64,000 bases of DNA from Tundrisphaera sp051175315 (GCF_051175315.1 NZ_CP195100.1:4898001-4962000), one strand, 5' to 3'. Shown: positions 9,409 to 18,862, numbered from the stretch's first letter. Notes: generated by a model not told the origin, from the letters alone. Numbers and translations: made by a program.

Positions 9409-10482
9409 TCAATAGGAATCGGAGCTGAGGACCTCGCCGTTGCCCCGCGTGCCCAGCGCCCACCAGGTCGCCTGGGCGACGGTGTCCTTGATGAACTTGA
9501 CGCTGCCGTCGGCCATCAGGACGTTGACGCCGCCGGGGTGGGAACTCTGGGCGTTGGAGTAGTCCATCGAGGCGCCGTCGCAGCCCCCACCGCAATCGGT
9601 CCGGCAGGCCGACCACTTGTACTTGGGATTGTTGGGGGTGACGACGGTGTTGAACAGCGTCCCGCCCATGCTCCCGATGCCCCAGTCGTGGCCGTGGCCG
9701 GTGGACAGGTTGCCGGCGTTCGAGGCGACGAACTTCGACGAGCAGATGTCGAGATCCTTGAAGACGTTGGCCGGGTTGGTGTTGGCGTCCAGGAAGTAGG
9801 CCGCCCCCGACAGGCCCGCCCCCATGACCATCGTCCCCGGGCGCGGGGCCGGGCTCGAACCGCCCACGAGGCCCTCCGAATAGGCGATCGTGTTGGACGT
9901 CCCGTCGATGACGTCGCGGATCCCGTAGGACAGCTTCATCCCGAACATGCCGGTCGTCGGGAACGCCTGGAAGATCTTGTTGGCCACGGTGCTGCCGCGC
10001 GGCGGGATGTCGTCGCCGGCGTTGGTGGTGGTGCCGACGCTGGCGAAATAGGAGTTCATGTTGGTCCGCCCGATGTTGCTATCCGACGGGCACATGAACG
10101 AGTTGATCTTGGTCTCGTAGGCCGTCCTGTTCTGGGCGTTGTCGCGGCATTCCCACGAGAAGTTGATCGAGCTGTACAGCGGGCCCTGCTCGATGAAATT
10201 CAGCATCATGGCCTGGGCCGACCAGTTGTTCCAGGTCGCCGCGCCGCCCCGGTTCAACGACGCGCCCATCGGGAACCCGTCGTTGGTGGAGTGGTAGTTG
10301 TGCATGGCCAGGCCGATCTGCTTCAGGTTGTTGACGCACTGCGTCCGGCGGGCGGCCTCGCGCGCCGCCTGCACGGCGGGCAGCAGCAGGGCGATCAGCA
10401 CCGCGATGATCGCGATCACCACCAATAGCTCGATCAGCGTGAAACCGCGGCCCCGGCCTGCCCTCAGAGACGGAGTTCTCAT
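9409..10482 (-). CDS. DUF1559 protein with pilin-like N-terminal methylation motif
   Basis: 357 aa from the ATG at 10482; GAGGG lies about ten bases upstream. The prepilin-type site is GRGFTLIELLVVIAIIAVLI, followed by RRTQCVNNLKQIGLAMHNY. The middle contains CRTDCGGGCDGASMDYSN, a Cys cluster that may form disulfides outside the cell. The C-terminus carries HPGGVNVLMADGSVKFIKDT and ends SSDSY. It is followed by a lipoprotein gene in the same orientation. Like the other copies here, it is expected to be processed by a prepilin peptidase and exposed in the envelope; no function is established. Confidence 0.95.
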   Translation of the reverse strand: MRTPSLRAGRGRGFTLIELLVVIAIIAVLIALLLPAVQAAREAARRTQCVNNLKQIGLAMHNYHSTNDGFPMGASLNRGGAATWNNWSAQAMMLNFIEQGPLYSSINFSWECRDNAQNRTAYETKINSFMCPSDSNIGRTNMNSYFASVGTTTNAGDDIPPRGSTVANKIFQAFPTTGMFGMKLSYGIRDVIDGTSNTIAYSEGLVGGSSPAPRPGTMVMGAGLSGAAYFLDANTNPANVFKDLDICSSKFVASNAGNLSTGHGHDWGIGSMGGTLFNTVVTPNNPKYKWSACRTDCGGGCDGASMDYSNAQSSHPGGVNVLMADGSVKFIKDTVAQATWWALGTRGNGEVLSSDSY

Positions 10483-10886
10483 GATGCGACGACCCTCGCG
10501 TGAGTGGGATGGGATGATGGATCCCGGCAAGTCGATGAGTGAGGCCGGCTACCAGCCCTTGCCAGGCGTACATCCGACCGAGTTTCCCTGCCAGCAGCGG
10601 GCGTGCCGGCCGGGGTCGGTGGGGAGGTGTCGGCGAATGGGGTGACCGGATCTCTCCAACAGTATGAAATTTGGCGGAGGCTGAAAAGGGGCGCAGCGAG
10701 AATTTCTTCCCGGGATCGGCCGGACGGCGGGATGCCGCCCGGCGCGGGTGGATCTGGGGCAACACGGCCCCGCGGCGGACGCGGGACGCGCGGCCGTCGG
10801 GGCGTGTCGGGCCGGGGATGGACCGGGATCGGGGGGGGAAGGGCCGCGATGGCCGGGCAGGGGGGGCGACCCCCGACCCCGGCCGG
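10483..10886. other. Intergenic region with no recognisable gene
   Basis: 404 bp between the start of the DUF1559 gene and the end of the DUF1501 gene, both on the minus strand. It should hold the DUF1559 promoter. The only A+T-rich patch is around 10662-10683 (CAACAGTATGAAATTTGG), and no confident -35/-10 pair is seen. A small GGGGG/CCCCC stem near 10861-10880 could end the DUF1501 transcript. Confidence 0.4.
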
Positions 10887-12305
10887 TCAGGCCAGGATCG
10901 GCGTGATGACTTCGCCGTGGACGTCGGTCAGGCGCATGTCGCGGCCGCCGAAGCGGTAGGTGGTCCGCTTGTGGTCCATGCCCAGCAGGTGGAGCATGGT
11001 CGCGTGGAGGTCGTGGACCTCGACCTTGTCCTGGACGGCGTGGTAGCCGTAATCGTCGGTGGCGCCATGGATGGTGCCCCCCTTGATGCCGCCGCCGGCC
11101 AGCCACATCGTGAACCCGAACGGGTTGTGGTCGCGGCCGTCGGTGCCCTGGGCCATCGGGGTCCGGCCGAACTCGCCGCCCCAGATCACCAGGGTCTCGT
11201 CGAGAAGGCCCTTCGCCTTGAGGTCGGCGAGCAGCCCGGCGATCGGCCGATCCACGGCATGGGCGTTCTTGGCGTGGCCGCCCTTGAGGTTGGAATGCTG
11301 ATCCCAGCGGTCCGTCCCCAGGTTGGGGCAGAGCAGCTCGACGAACCGGACCCCGCGCTCCACCAGCCTCCGGGCCAGCAGGCACTCCCGCCCGAAGATC
11401 TGCGTGGCCGGGTCGGGGTCGTCGAGGCCGTAGAGGGACCGGGTCGCCCGGGACTCGCCCGCCAGGTCCATCAGGTCGGGCACCGAGGCCTGCATCTTGA
11501 AGGCCAGCTCGTAGTTGGCGATGGAGGCTTCCAGGGCGTCGGGCTTCCCCATCCGTTCGGATACGCCCCGGTCCAACGCCCGCATCAGGTCCACCTGCCC
11601 GGCGCGATCCCGGGTCGGGGACAGGTTGGCGACCGGCTCCCCCCCGGGGCGGAAGATCGAGCCCTGGTAGGAGGCGGGCAGGAACCCCGGCCCGAAGCAG
11701 TCGACCCCGCCGGGCGGGATCAGCCCCCCGTTCAGGACGACGAAGCCGGGCAGGTCGCGGCTCTCGCTCCCCAGGCCATAGGCGGTCCAGGCCCCGTGGC
11801 TGGGGCGACCCTGGAGCCCGCTGCCGGTGTGCATGAAGTAGTTGGCCGCCGTGTGCTCGGAGAAGTTCGAGACCATCGACCGGACGATCGCCAGGTCGTC
11901 CACGCAGCCGCCGACGTGCGGGAACAGGTCGCTGACCGGGATGCCGCTCTCCCCCCTCGGCCGGAACGCCCAGGGGGATTTCAGCACCTTGCCGACGTTG
12001 TTGAACTGGGTCGGCTCGACCTTGGCCCGGATCGGCTGGCCGTGCTCGCGATCGAGCCGGGGCTTGGGGTCGAACGTGTCCACCTGCGACGGCCCGCCGT
12101 CCATGAACAGGAAGATCACGCTCCGGGCCCGGGCCTTGAAGTGGGTGGGCCGGGGGGCCAGGGGATCATCGCGGCGCGTGGCCTCGCCCGCCTTCGCCTC
12201 GTCCCCGAGCATCGTCGCCAGGGCCACGGCGCCGAAGCCGTTGGCGCAGCGGAGCAGCATCTCGCGGCGGGTGGCCGGGGCGTCCTGGAAGCGTCGGCAA
12301 TGCAT
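10887..12305 (-). CDS. DUF1501 family secreted protein (sulfatase-like fold)
   Basis: 472 aa. The N-terminus TRREMLLRCANGFGAVALAT looks like a Tat-type or hydrophobic export signal. The body has the DUF1501 hallmarks: SVIFLFMDGGPSQVDTFDPK, HTAANYFMHTGSGL, SHGAWTAYGLG, LPGFVVLNGG, WGGEFGRTPMAQG and a final region around VHDLHATMLHLLGMDH. The fold is alkaline-phosphatase/sulfatase-like. It begins 12 bp after the DUF1549/DUF1553 gene ends (12318) on the same strand, the standard planctomycete operon order. These paired proteins are abundant in planctomycetes and are suspected to act in degradation of complex polysaccharides; the enzymatic reaction is not established. Confidence 0.95.
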   Translation of the reverse strand: MHCRRFQDAPATRREMLLRCANGFGAVALATMLGDEAKAGEATRRDDPLAPRPTHFKARARSVIFLFMDGGPSQVDTFDPKPRLDREHGQPIRAKVEPTQFNNVGKVLKSPWAFRPRGESGIPVSDLFPHVGGCVDDLAIVRSMVSNFSEHTAANYFMHTGSGLQGRPSHGAWTAYGLGSESRDLPGFVVLNGGLIPPGGVDCFGPGFLPASYQGSIFRPGGEPVANLSPTRDRAGQVDLMRALDRGVSERMGKPDALEASIANYELAFKMQASVPDLMDLAGESRATRSLYGLDDPDPATQIFGRECLLARRLVERGVRFVELLCPNLGTDRWDQHSNLKGGHAKNAHAVDRPIAGLLADLKAKGLLDETLVIWGGEFGRTPMAQGTDGRDHNPFGFTMWLAGGGIKGGTIHGATDDYGYHAVQDKVEVHDLHATMLHLLGMDHKRTTYRFGGRDMRLTDVHGEVITPILA

Positions 12306-12317
12306 GGGGGCCTCGGC

Positions 12318-15221
12318 TCACGGGATGAAGGTGAATTCCTTGACGTTCCACAGGACGTGGCCCAGATCGGCCCAGGCCGCCAGCCGTCCCTTCGGGTCGT
12401 CGCCCGTCGCCGGCTGCCGACCCTGGATGAAGCCCGCGGCGGCGGCCAGTTCGTCGGGCCCGGGCGGCCGTCCGAACGCGGCGCGATACATGGCGACCAC
12501 CGACGGCCCGATCGGGGCGGCGGGGTCGGGCCGGGCCCGTTCCGCCCAGAGGGCGGCCTGCTGATCGAGGAACGGGTCGTTGAGCAGCGTGAGCGCCTGG
12601 GCCGGGACGTTGGAGGTGTTCCGCCGGCCCATCGACGAGGCGGGCGTGGGGAAGTCGAACGCCAGGAGCATGGGGGACAGGAAGTTGCGCCGGACGGTGA
12701 GGTAGACGCTCCGGCGGCCGTCGCCGTCCAGGGGGCCGGACCGGGCGGGCCGTCCCCGCCCTTCCATGAACGAGGTGAGGTGGGGGGCGACCCCCGGGCC
12801 GTACAGGGTCCGGTCGAGCCGGCCCGACACGGCCAGGATCGCGTCGCGGATCGCCTCGGCCTCCAGCCGCCGGACCTCGCGGCGGTGCCAGAGGGCGTTG
12901 ACGGGGTCGCGCCCGTCGGCCTCGGGGTCGGGCCGGCTGTCCATCCGGTAGGCCCGCGAGCCGACGATCAGCCGGTGCATCGCCTTGATCGACCAGCCCG
13001 ATCGGACGAACTCGGAGGCCAGGAAGTCGAGCAGTTCGGGGTGGGTCGGCGCCTGGCCCATGACACCGAAGTCGTCGACGCTGGCGACGATCCCCCGGCC
13101 GAAGTGGTGGTGCCAGAGCCGGTTGACCAGCACCCGCGCCGTCAGGGGGTTGGCCGGGTCGGCGATCCGCCGGGCCAGTTCGAGCCGGCCGCTCCCCTCG
13201 GGCGAGCCCGAAGGCGCCGGGCCGGCGATCGCCTCCAGGAACCGCCGGGGCACCGCCTCGCCCAGGCTGGACGCACTCCCCCGGATGTGGACCCGGTCGT
13301 CGATCCCGGTCCCGTCGGCCAGGGCCGAGGCCAGGGTCGGCTCGGGGATCTCGGCCTCGATGGCGCGATACGCGGCGACCTGCGGGGCGAAGTCGGCGAC
13401 TCGCTCCGCCGGGATCGGGTCGGGGAGGGGCAGGGGCGGGAACGCCGGGGGGCCGTCCGAGAACCGGACCTCGGCCACGGCGATGAACCCGTCGCCGGGC
13501 GGGATCGCGGACTGGCTCCCGGTGAAGTCGGCCGCGGCCCCGTCGGAGAACTCCAGGTAGGCCGGGCGGCCGATCCAGGGGGCCACGTCCAGGGTGATTG
13601 GGCGGAAGTCGTCGCCGTGGTTGACGGCGACGGTCAGCTCGCCGTAGATCGGCGACCGGATCTTCTCGAAGCCGTCGATCACCAGGTTGATCCGCCCGTG
13701 ACGCCCGGCGGCCAGGACGTGGACCTTCCCCTTCGCCAGGGTGAAGGTCCGCGATCGCAGGGCCCCCCGCAGCCGGTCCGAGATCGCCCCGCTGTGGGCC
13801 ACCCCCGCCGGCAGGCGTCCCACGCCCGGGACGACCCGGATGGCGCCCTCGGCCGTCGGCCCGGGGCCGAAGGCATCGCCGGTCGCCCACCAGCCGCCGT
13901 AATCCGGGCCCGAGAAGTCCTCGAAGACCTCGTCGGATCGGGGGGCGGGCGCGGGGGGAGCGGGCGGTGGGCCGAGCTTCGCCGCCAGGTCGGCCCGGAT
14001 CGCTTCCAGCTTGGCCACCCGGGCGGCGATCCGGTCGGGCGGGTCGAGGAACGCGAGCTGGTGGCGCGAGCTGGCCAGGTAGCCCGACAGGGCGTAGTAG
14101 TCGCGGGTCGAGATCGGGTCGAACTTGTGGTCGTGGCACCGGGCGCAGGCGACCGTCAGGCCCAGGACCGCCTTGCCCAGCACGTCGATCTGGTTGTCGA
14201 TCCGGGTGGCGGCGTCCTCGCGGAGGTCGACCGGCGAGTGGACCCCCTCGTGGAGCCGCCAGAAGCCGGTCCCCACGACCGACTCGTTCATCCCGTCGGC
14301 CGGGTTGCGCCGAGGGTCGGGCACGAGGTCGCCGGCCACCTGCTCGACCAGGAACCGGTCGTAGGGCAGGTCGGCGTTGAACGCCCGGATCGCGTAGTCG
14401 CGGTATCGGTACGCCTCGGGGATGTCGTAGTCGAACTCGTGCCCCGAGGTCTCGGCGAACCGGGCCAGGTCGAGCCAGTGCCGGGCCCAGCGTTCCCCGT
14501 AGTGGGGCGAGGCCAGGAGCCGCTCGACGACCTTCGCATCGGCGTCCGGCGAGGCGTCGGCCAGGAAGGCGTCGACCTCCTCGGCGGTCGGCGGCAGGCC
14601 GATCAGGTCGAACGTGAGGCGGCGGATCAGGGTCGTCCGATCGACGTCCCCGGCCGGCTTCAGCCCCTTCTCCTCCAGCTTCGCCAGCAGGAAGCGATCG
14701 ACCGGGTGGGCCGACCAGGCCTCGTCCCGCACGGCGGGGGGCCTCGCGTCGGCGACGGGCTGGAAGCTCCACTGGGCCTTCGCCCGGGCCGCCAGGTCGA
14801 AGGCGGGGGCGGGGCCGGGGGTGTCGGGGCGGTCGCCGTCCGGCCAGATGGCCCCGCGCTCGACCCACCGGGTGAGGATGGCGATCTCCTCGGCGGGGAG
14901 CTTGGATTTGGGGGGCATTTGGAGTTCGCCGTAGTTGATCGCGTCGATCAACGGGCTCTCGCCCGGCTTGCCGGGGACGATGGCCGGGCCGGTGTCGCCC
15001 CCCTTCATGGCCCCGTCGCGGCGGTCGAGCCGGAGGCCCCCCTTGGCCTTCTCCGGGCCGTGGCAGGACTGGCAGCGGGAGGCCAGCAGCGGCCGGACCT
15101 GGCGCTCGAAGGCCTCGGCCTCGGCGGGGTCGGGCGGGGCGTCGCCGCGAACCATCCCGGGCACGATCAGGGCCAGCAGGGCCGCCGCGCCGGCCCGTCG
15201 GAGGAATCGGGTGATGTCCAT
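12318..15221 (-). CDS. Planctomycete cytochrome c / DUF1549 / DUF1553 protein
   Basis: 967 aa from the ATG at 15221. No strong RBS is visible, but the signal peptide (LRRAGAAALLALIVPGMVRG) fixes the N-terminus; the open frame extends far upstream only because the antisense strand is GC-rich. PSCyt1 carries a haem c site CQSCH (Cys50-His54). DUF1549 follows (HPVDRFLLAKLEEKGL, RRLTFDLIGLPPT), including a second CARCHDHKFDPI motif. A concanavalin-like insert lies near residues 430-580, then DUF1553 at the C-terminus (NPLTARVLVNRLWHHHFG, THPELLDFLASEF, NVPAQALTLLNDPF). Predicted periplasmic or extracellular haem protein; it probably works with the DUF1501 protein encoded 12 bp downstream. Confidence 0.95.
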   Translation of the reverse strand: MDITRFLRRAGAAALLALIVPGMVRGDAPPDPAEAEAFERQVRPLLASRCQSCHGPEKAKGGLRLDRRDGAMKGGDTGPAIVPGKPGESPLIDAINYGELQMPPKSKLPAEEIAILTRWVERGAIWPDGDRPDTPGPAPAFDLAARAKAQWSFQPVADARPPAVRDEAWSAHPVDRFLLAKLEEKGLKPAGDVDRTTLIRRLTFDLIGLPPTAEEVDAFLADASPDADAKVVERLLASPHYGERWARHWLDLARFAETSGHEFDYDIPEAYRYRDYAIRAFNADLPYDRFLVEQVAGDLVPDPRRNPADGMNESVVGTGFWRLHEGVHSPVDLREDAATRIDNQIDVLGKAVLGLTVACARCHDHKFDPISTRDYYALSGYLASSRHQLAFLDPPDRIAARVAKLEAIRADLAAKLGPPPAPPAPAPRSDEVFEDFSGPDYGGWWATGDAFGPGPTAEGAIRVVPGVGRLPAGVAHSGAISDRLRGALRSRTFTLAKGKVHVLAAGRHGRINLVIDGFEKIRSPIYGELTVAVNHGDDFRPITLDVAPWIGRPAYLEFSDGAAADFTGSQSAIPPGDGFIAVAEVRFSDGPPAFPPLPLPDPIPAERVADFAPQVAAYRAIEAEIPEPTLASALADGTGIDDRVHIRGSASSLGEAVPRRFLEAIAGPAPSGSPEGSGRLELARRIADPANPLTARVLVNRLWHHHFGRGIVASVDDFGVMGQAPTHPELLDFLASEFVRSGWSIKAMHRLIVGSRAYRMDSRPDPEADGRDPVNALWHRREVRRLEAEAIRDAILAVSGRLDRTLYGPGVAPHLTSFMEGRGRPARSGPLDGDGRRSVYLTVRRNFLSPMLLAFDFPTPASSMGRRNTSNVPAQALTLLNDPFLDQQAALWAERARPDPAAPIGPSVVAMYRAAFGRPPGPDELAAAAGFIQGRQPATGDDPKGRLAAWADLGHVLWNVKEFTFIP

Positions 15222-15410
15222 CCGGCCATCGTAACCCGAACCCCCGGCCCCCGCATCGGGGAACGGCCGAAAAACGAAACTCCCGTTGACGGCCCCGGGC
15301 GGGCCGCTACGCTGGGCGATCGATCGCGGGGCGGGGGGAGGGAACCGGGCCGATGGGCCCCGGCGCGACGCCCCCGGCGCGGTCGGACGGTCAGGGAGGA
15401 CCGACTCATC

Positions 15411-16976
15411 ATGGCCTTCGACTTGATCCGGCGCGTCCGGACGCTCGGGAACCCTCGCCTGCTGGTCGTCGGCGACCTGATCCTCGACCGCTACATCTGG
15501 GGCGACGCCGAGAGGATCAGCCAGGAGGCGCCGGTCCCGCTGCTCCGGGCCGATACCCGGGAACACCGCCTGGGCGGCGCCGCCAGCGTGGCCACGATGC
15601 TCGCCGCCCTGGGGGCGAAGGTCCGCCTGGTGGGCGGCGTGGGCCGCGACCCCGAGGCCGGGCACGTCCGGGCCATCCTCGGCGACATGGACATCGACGC
15701 CGACCACCTCCTCGACCTGCCCGACCGCCCGACCACGCTCAAGGAGCGGTACATCGGCCGGGCCCAGGACCGCCACCCCCAGCAGATGATCCGGGTCGAC
15801 TACGAGACCCGCGACCCCATCCCAACCGCCGTCGAGGACGACCTGATCGGCCGCCTGCCGGCGCTGGTGGCGGACTGCGACCTCGTGCTGATCTCCGACT
15901 ACGACAAGGGGATCTGCACCCCCCGGGTGCTCCAGGCCCTGATCCGCGCCTGCCGCGACGCGGGCGTGCGGGCCGTGGCCGACCCGATCCGGGGCCGGGA
16001 CTATACGCGGTATGCGGGCGTCCACTGCATGACCCCCAATCGGCTCGAAGCCCAGATGGCGACCGGGATGACGATCCAGACGCCCGAGGACGCCATCGCG
16101 GTCGGCCGGACGCTGGTGGAAAAGCTCGGGATGGAGTCCATCCTGGTGACGCTCGACCGCGACGGGATGGCCCTGGTCCGCGCCGACGGCCGGTCCGAGA
16201 TCGTCCCGACCCGGCCGCGCCAGGTGTACGACATCACCGGGGCCGGGGACATGGTCCTGTCGATCGTCGGCCTCTGCCTGGCGGCCGGGGCGGACTACGA
16301 CGAGGCCGCCGCGCTGGGCAACGTCGCGGGCGGGCTGGAGGTCGAGAAGATCGGCGTCGCCCTGCTGTCGCGCCAGGAGATCCTCTGCGACCTCGTCGAG
16401 CACCACCGGGGCGACGAGGCGGGCAAGGTCTTCGACCATGACACCCTGTTGGCCGAGGTCGGCCGCCGCCGCGAGGCCGGGCAGCGGATCGTCTTCACCA
16501 ACGGCTGCTTCGACCTCCTCCACGTCGGCCACGCCCGCCTCCTGCGGCAGGCCGCCGCCCTGGGCGACTTCCTGGTGGTCGGCCTGAACGCCGACGCCAG
16601 CGTCCGCCGCCTCAAGGGGCCGTCCCGGCCGATCAACGACGAATCCTCCCGCGCCGAACTGCTGGCCGCCCTGGAATGCGTCGGCGCCGTCGCCCTGTTC
16701 GAGGACGACACCCCGCTGGCCCTGATCGAGGCGATCCGCCCGGACGTCCTGGTCAAGGGCGGGGATTACACGCCCGACGAGGTCGTGGGCCGCGCCGAGG
16801 TCGAGGCCGCCGGAGGCAAGCTCGTCCTGATCCCCCTGGTGGAAGGCCACTCGACCACGGGCATGGTCAAGCGGGCCTCCGAACGCACGGTCGCCCTCCA
16901 CGCCGCCGAGCCGGGCGTCCCCGCCCCGGCCGCGCGGAATGCCGCCTCGCGCAACGTCATCCGCTATCCGGATTGA
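15411..16976 (+). CDS. hldE: Bifunctional heptose-7-phosphate kinase / heptose-1-phosphate adenylyltransferase HldE
   Basis: 521 aa from the ATG at 15411, with AGGGAGGA ten bases upstream. The N-terminal half is a PfkB-family kinase (VVGDLILDRYIWGDAERIS, RLGGAASVA, ITGAGD with catalytic Asp280). The C-terminal half, from about residue 350, is a nucleotidyltransferase with NGCFDLLHVGHARLL (HVGH at 371-374), RLKGPSRPIN and VEGHSTTGMV. Together they convert D-glycero-D-manno-heptose 7-phosphate to the 1,7-bisphosphate and, after dephosphorylation, to ADP-heptose for lipopolysaccharide core or other glycans. This supports a Gram-negative-type envelope with heptose. The other ADP-heptose genes are not adjacent. 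It is divergent from the cytochrome/DUF1553 gene across 189 bp. Confidence 0.95.
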   Translation: MAFDLIRRVRTLGNPRLLVVGDLILDRYIWGDAERISQEAPVPLLRADTREHRLGGAASVATMLAALGAKVRLVGGVGRDPEAGHVRAILGDMDIDADHLLDLPDRPTTLKERYIGRAQDRHPQQMIRVDYETRDPIPTAVEDDLIGRLPALVADCDLVLISDYDKGICTPRVLQALIRACRDAGVRAVADPIRGRDYTRYAGVHCMTPNRLEAQMATGMTIQTPEDAIAVGRTLVEKLGMESILVTLDRDGMALVRADGRSEIVPTRPRQVYDITGAGDMVLSIVGLCLAAGADYDEAAALGNVAGGLEVEKIGVALLSRQEILCDLVEHHRGDEAGKVFDHDTLLAEVGRRREAGQRIVFTNGCFDLLHVGHARLLRQAAALGDFLVVGLNADASVRRLKGPSRPINDESSRAELLAALECVGAVALFEDDTPLALIEAIRPDVLVKGGDYTPDEVVGRAEVEAAGGKLVLIPLVEGHSTTGMVKRASERTVALHAAEPGVPAPAARNAASRNVIRYPD

Positions 16977-17030
16977 ATCTCGTGAGGAAGGGGCCACCCG
17001 AAGGTTGGCCCCGGGGGCGAGGTGGACTCC

Positions 17031-17822
17031 ATGGGCGTCGAATATAGACATTACCTGATCCCCGAGGACAACACCTTCCGACCCGGCCCGGAGGAGCTGT
17101 GCCGGCTGGTCGACGCCCTGATCGGAGGCGACTTCGTCGCCGTGCCCGGATCGGATCGCTTCGCGAGGATGTCGGCCAAGGCATACTCTTCTTACAACAA
17201 GGTGGCCCTGGAGACCGGGTGTTTCATCGATCTGGGAGACGACGGTCGGCCCCCGTTCGACGGCCGAGTCCCGTTCGCCTGCCCGCCCTCGGCACAAGAC
17301 ATCGCCGCCCTTGGCGATCGGGACTACCGACTCGTCTGGCCCGTGGAGAGCAGCAACGAGTCGGGCCTCGAATACCCGCTCACGCCCTTCCCCGAGTGGG
17401 GCGATGCATATTACGACCTGGAACTCCGCATGGCCGGCGATTACGTCTACCACTGCTCCGGGCTGATCGACCCGTTCGACGACGTGGCCTGCCGTTGCGG
17501 CCTGGGCCTTGACTACTCCGAAGACGATACAGACGCCGCCCTCGATCGACTCCTCGTGTTTCACGAAACCCGCATCCGTCGGCTCTGCCCGGGCTGCGGG
17601 ACGCAGTTCCGGCCCCAGGACAGGACGGCCCGGGTCCGTGACGGGCGGAGTGGCGAGGTGGTCGATCGACCGGGAGGGGCGACCTACCGCTTCGCCATCG
17701 TCGTCGATTGCGGCAAGGGGTTCGCCAGGGAGGGATGGCCGATGCGGGCTTCACAAGCGTTCCTGAAGGCTCTAGAGGGGGCCCTGGGGCGGAGATTCTA
17801 TCAGGTCGGGGACATCTATTAA
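17031..17822 (+). CDS. Conserved-looking planctomycete protein with a C-terminal zinc-binding-like CPGCG
   Basis: 263 aa from the ATG at 17031, with GAGGTGG six bases upstream; a GTG at 17022 is also in frame. The N-terminus MGVEYRHYLIPEDNTFRPGP is a pattern I associate with uncharacterised planctomycete proteins. The middle is acidic and aromatic. CRCG near residue 150 and CPGCG near 190 could form a zinc site. No signal peptide or transmembrane segment, so it is cytoplasmic. It follows hldE by 54 bp on the same strand, across a GGGGCCA/TGGCCCC stem, so cotranscription is uncertain. Function unknown; its size and isolated setting would also fit an immunity-type protein, but nothing proves this. 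Confidence 0.75.
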   Translation: MGVEYRHYLIPEDNTFRPGPEELCRLVDALIGGDFVAVPGSDRFARMSAKAYSSYNKVALETGCFIDLGDDGRPPFDGRVPFACPPSAQDIAALGDRDYRLVWPVESSNESGLEYPLTPFPEWGDAYYDLELRMAGDYVYHCSGLIDPFDDVACRCGLGLDYSEDDTDAALDRLLVFHETRIRRLCPGCGTQFRPQDRTARVRDGRSGEVVDRPGGATYRFAIVVDCGKGFAREGWPMRASQAFLKALEGALGRRFYQVGDIY

Positions 17823-18020
17823 GGTAAGGCCGATGCCGGTCATCTCCCATCGAAATGAGGGCCTTGGGTGGGCACCGCTCGCCGCTATCGGCGTCGGCGG
17901 TCGGTCCCGCCTCGGCGGGAATTCGGGCCGGAACGCGGAGCTTGAGCCCCCCCCTTCTCCCGGTTAAGATGCCCGACATGGCCATGCCATGATTCGACGG
18001 ATCATGTGGGATTTCCCGGC

Positions 18021-18527
18021 ATGCGAATCCCCAGGCTGAGCGTCCGCGCGATGATGCTCATCGTGGCCGTCGTCGCGGTCCTCAGCCTCGGCGCCCGGCA
18101 ATACCTCGACCATCGCGAGCGGCTCCGGCTGTTCCGATCGAGCTCCAATTCGATCGGCGGATCCCTCGGCGTGCAGAGGGACCGCCGGGCGGAGTTGCGG
18201 GTCGGCGAACCGTTCCCCGTGACGATCGACTACAACGTGGGCCTGCGCCGGCGCAAGCCGCCGCCGGGCGTCCTGTTCCCGGTCTGGGGCGAGGCCTGGA
18301 TCGAGGACGCGGCGACCGGCCAGGCCGTGGACGGCTTCTCGTTCGAGGTGACCCTGGCGACCGGGGGGATGGAGTCGGCCAAGGGCTCGCTGGCCTGGGA
18401 CGCCGTGATTCCGAAGCCGGGCAAGTACAGCATCAAGCATTACCTCTGGTACAAGACCCCGCTCGGCGAGTGGCAGGGCATGAGCGGCGGTTCGCAATCG
18501 GGCCTCGATATCGCGGAGGGAAAATGA
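18021..18527 (+). CDS. Membrane-anchored hypothetical protein
   Basis: 168 aa. The start is taken at the ATG at 18021 because the protein then begins MRIPRLSVRAMMLIVAVVAV, the usual form of small planctomycete single-pass proteins; a GTG at 18006 is in frame. One N-terminal transmembrane helix (about residues 11-27) is followed by a soluble beta-rich domain (RAELRVGEPFPVTIDYNVGL, GKYSIKHYLWYKTPLGEW) that looks immunoglobulin-like and is probably outside the membrane. Its stop overlaps the start of the next gene by four bases (ATGA), so the two are translationally coupled. Function unknown. Confidence 0.75.
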   Translation: MRIPRLSVRAMMLIVAVVAVLSLGARQYLDHRERLRLFRSSSNSIGGSLGVQRDRRAELRVGEPFPVTIDYNVGLRRRKPPPGVLFPVWGEAWIEDAATGQAVDGFSFEVTLATGGMESAKGSLAWDAVIPKPGKYSIKHYLWYKTPLGEWQGMSGGSQSGLDIAEGK

Positions 18528-18862
18528 GGTTGCCCTACCGCCGGATCGGCAAGACGCTGATCATCATCATGATCCTCGCCCTGGGCCCCGCCGGCTATTG
18601 GCTCGGCTATCGGGATGGGCTCCGCGACCGGGGGACGCAGATGCGTGCCATCGTCCTGGTCCGCCGGAAGCCGGGGACCAACCAGCCCTCCGGCCAGAGC
18701 TACCTGTGGTACCACATCGGGAACCCCCTCGACGTGATGAGGATGCGGGCGAAGGAGGCGGAACTGAAGGAGGCGAAGGCCGAGTACTACGTCGCCAAGG
18801 GGAAGCTGGAATCGACGCTCACGATCGAGCCCGATCCGCGTCGGGCCACCGCGCATCCTTGA
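18524..18862 (+). CDS. Small single-pass membrane protein
   Basis: 112 aa. The ATG at 18524 overlaps the preceding stop in ATGA and has GGAGGG four bases upstream, which decides this start over upstream in-frame codons. One transmembrane helix (IGKTLIIIMILALGPAGYWL) is followed by a soluble part ending in a charged, possibly coiled-coil helix (RMRAKEAELKEAKAEYYVAK). It forms a two-gene unit with the previous membrane protein; the two may associate in the membrane. No recognisable family. Confidence 0.75.
   Translation: MRLPYRRIGKTLIIIMILALGPAGYWLGYRDGLRDRGTQMRAIVLVRRKPGTNQPSGQSYLWYHIGNPLDVMRMRAKEAELKEAKAEYYVAKGKLESTLTIEPDPRRATAHP

Noticed and set aside
10671..16976. A plus-strand open frame of 2101 codons
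   Set aside because: Only the last 521 codons (from 15411) are hldE. The rest is antisense to the DUF1501 and DUF1549/1553 genes, with Arg/Gly/Pro/Val-rich composition typical of shadow frames in GC-rich DNA.
12318..17564. A minus-strand open frame of 1748 codons covering hldE and the DUF1553 gene
   Set aside because: The part above 15221 is antisense to hldE and has no domain content; a signal peptide defines the true start at 15221.
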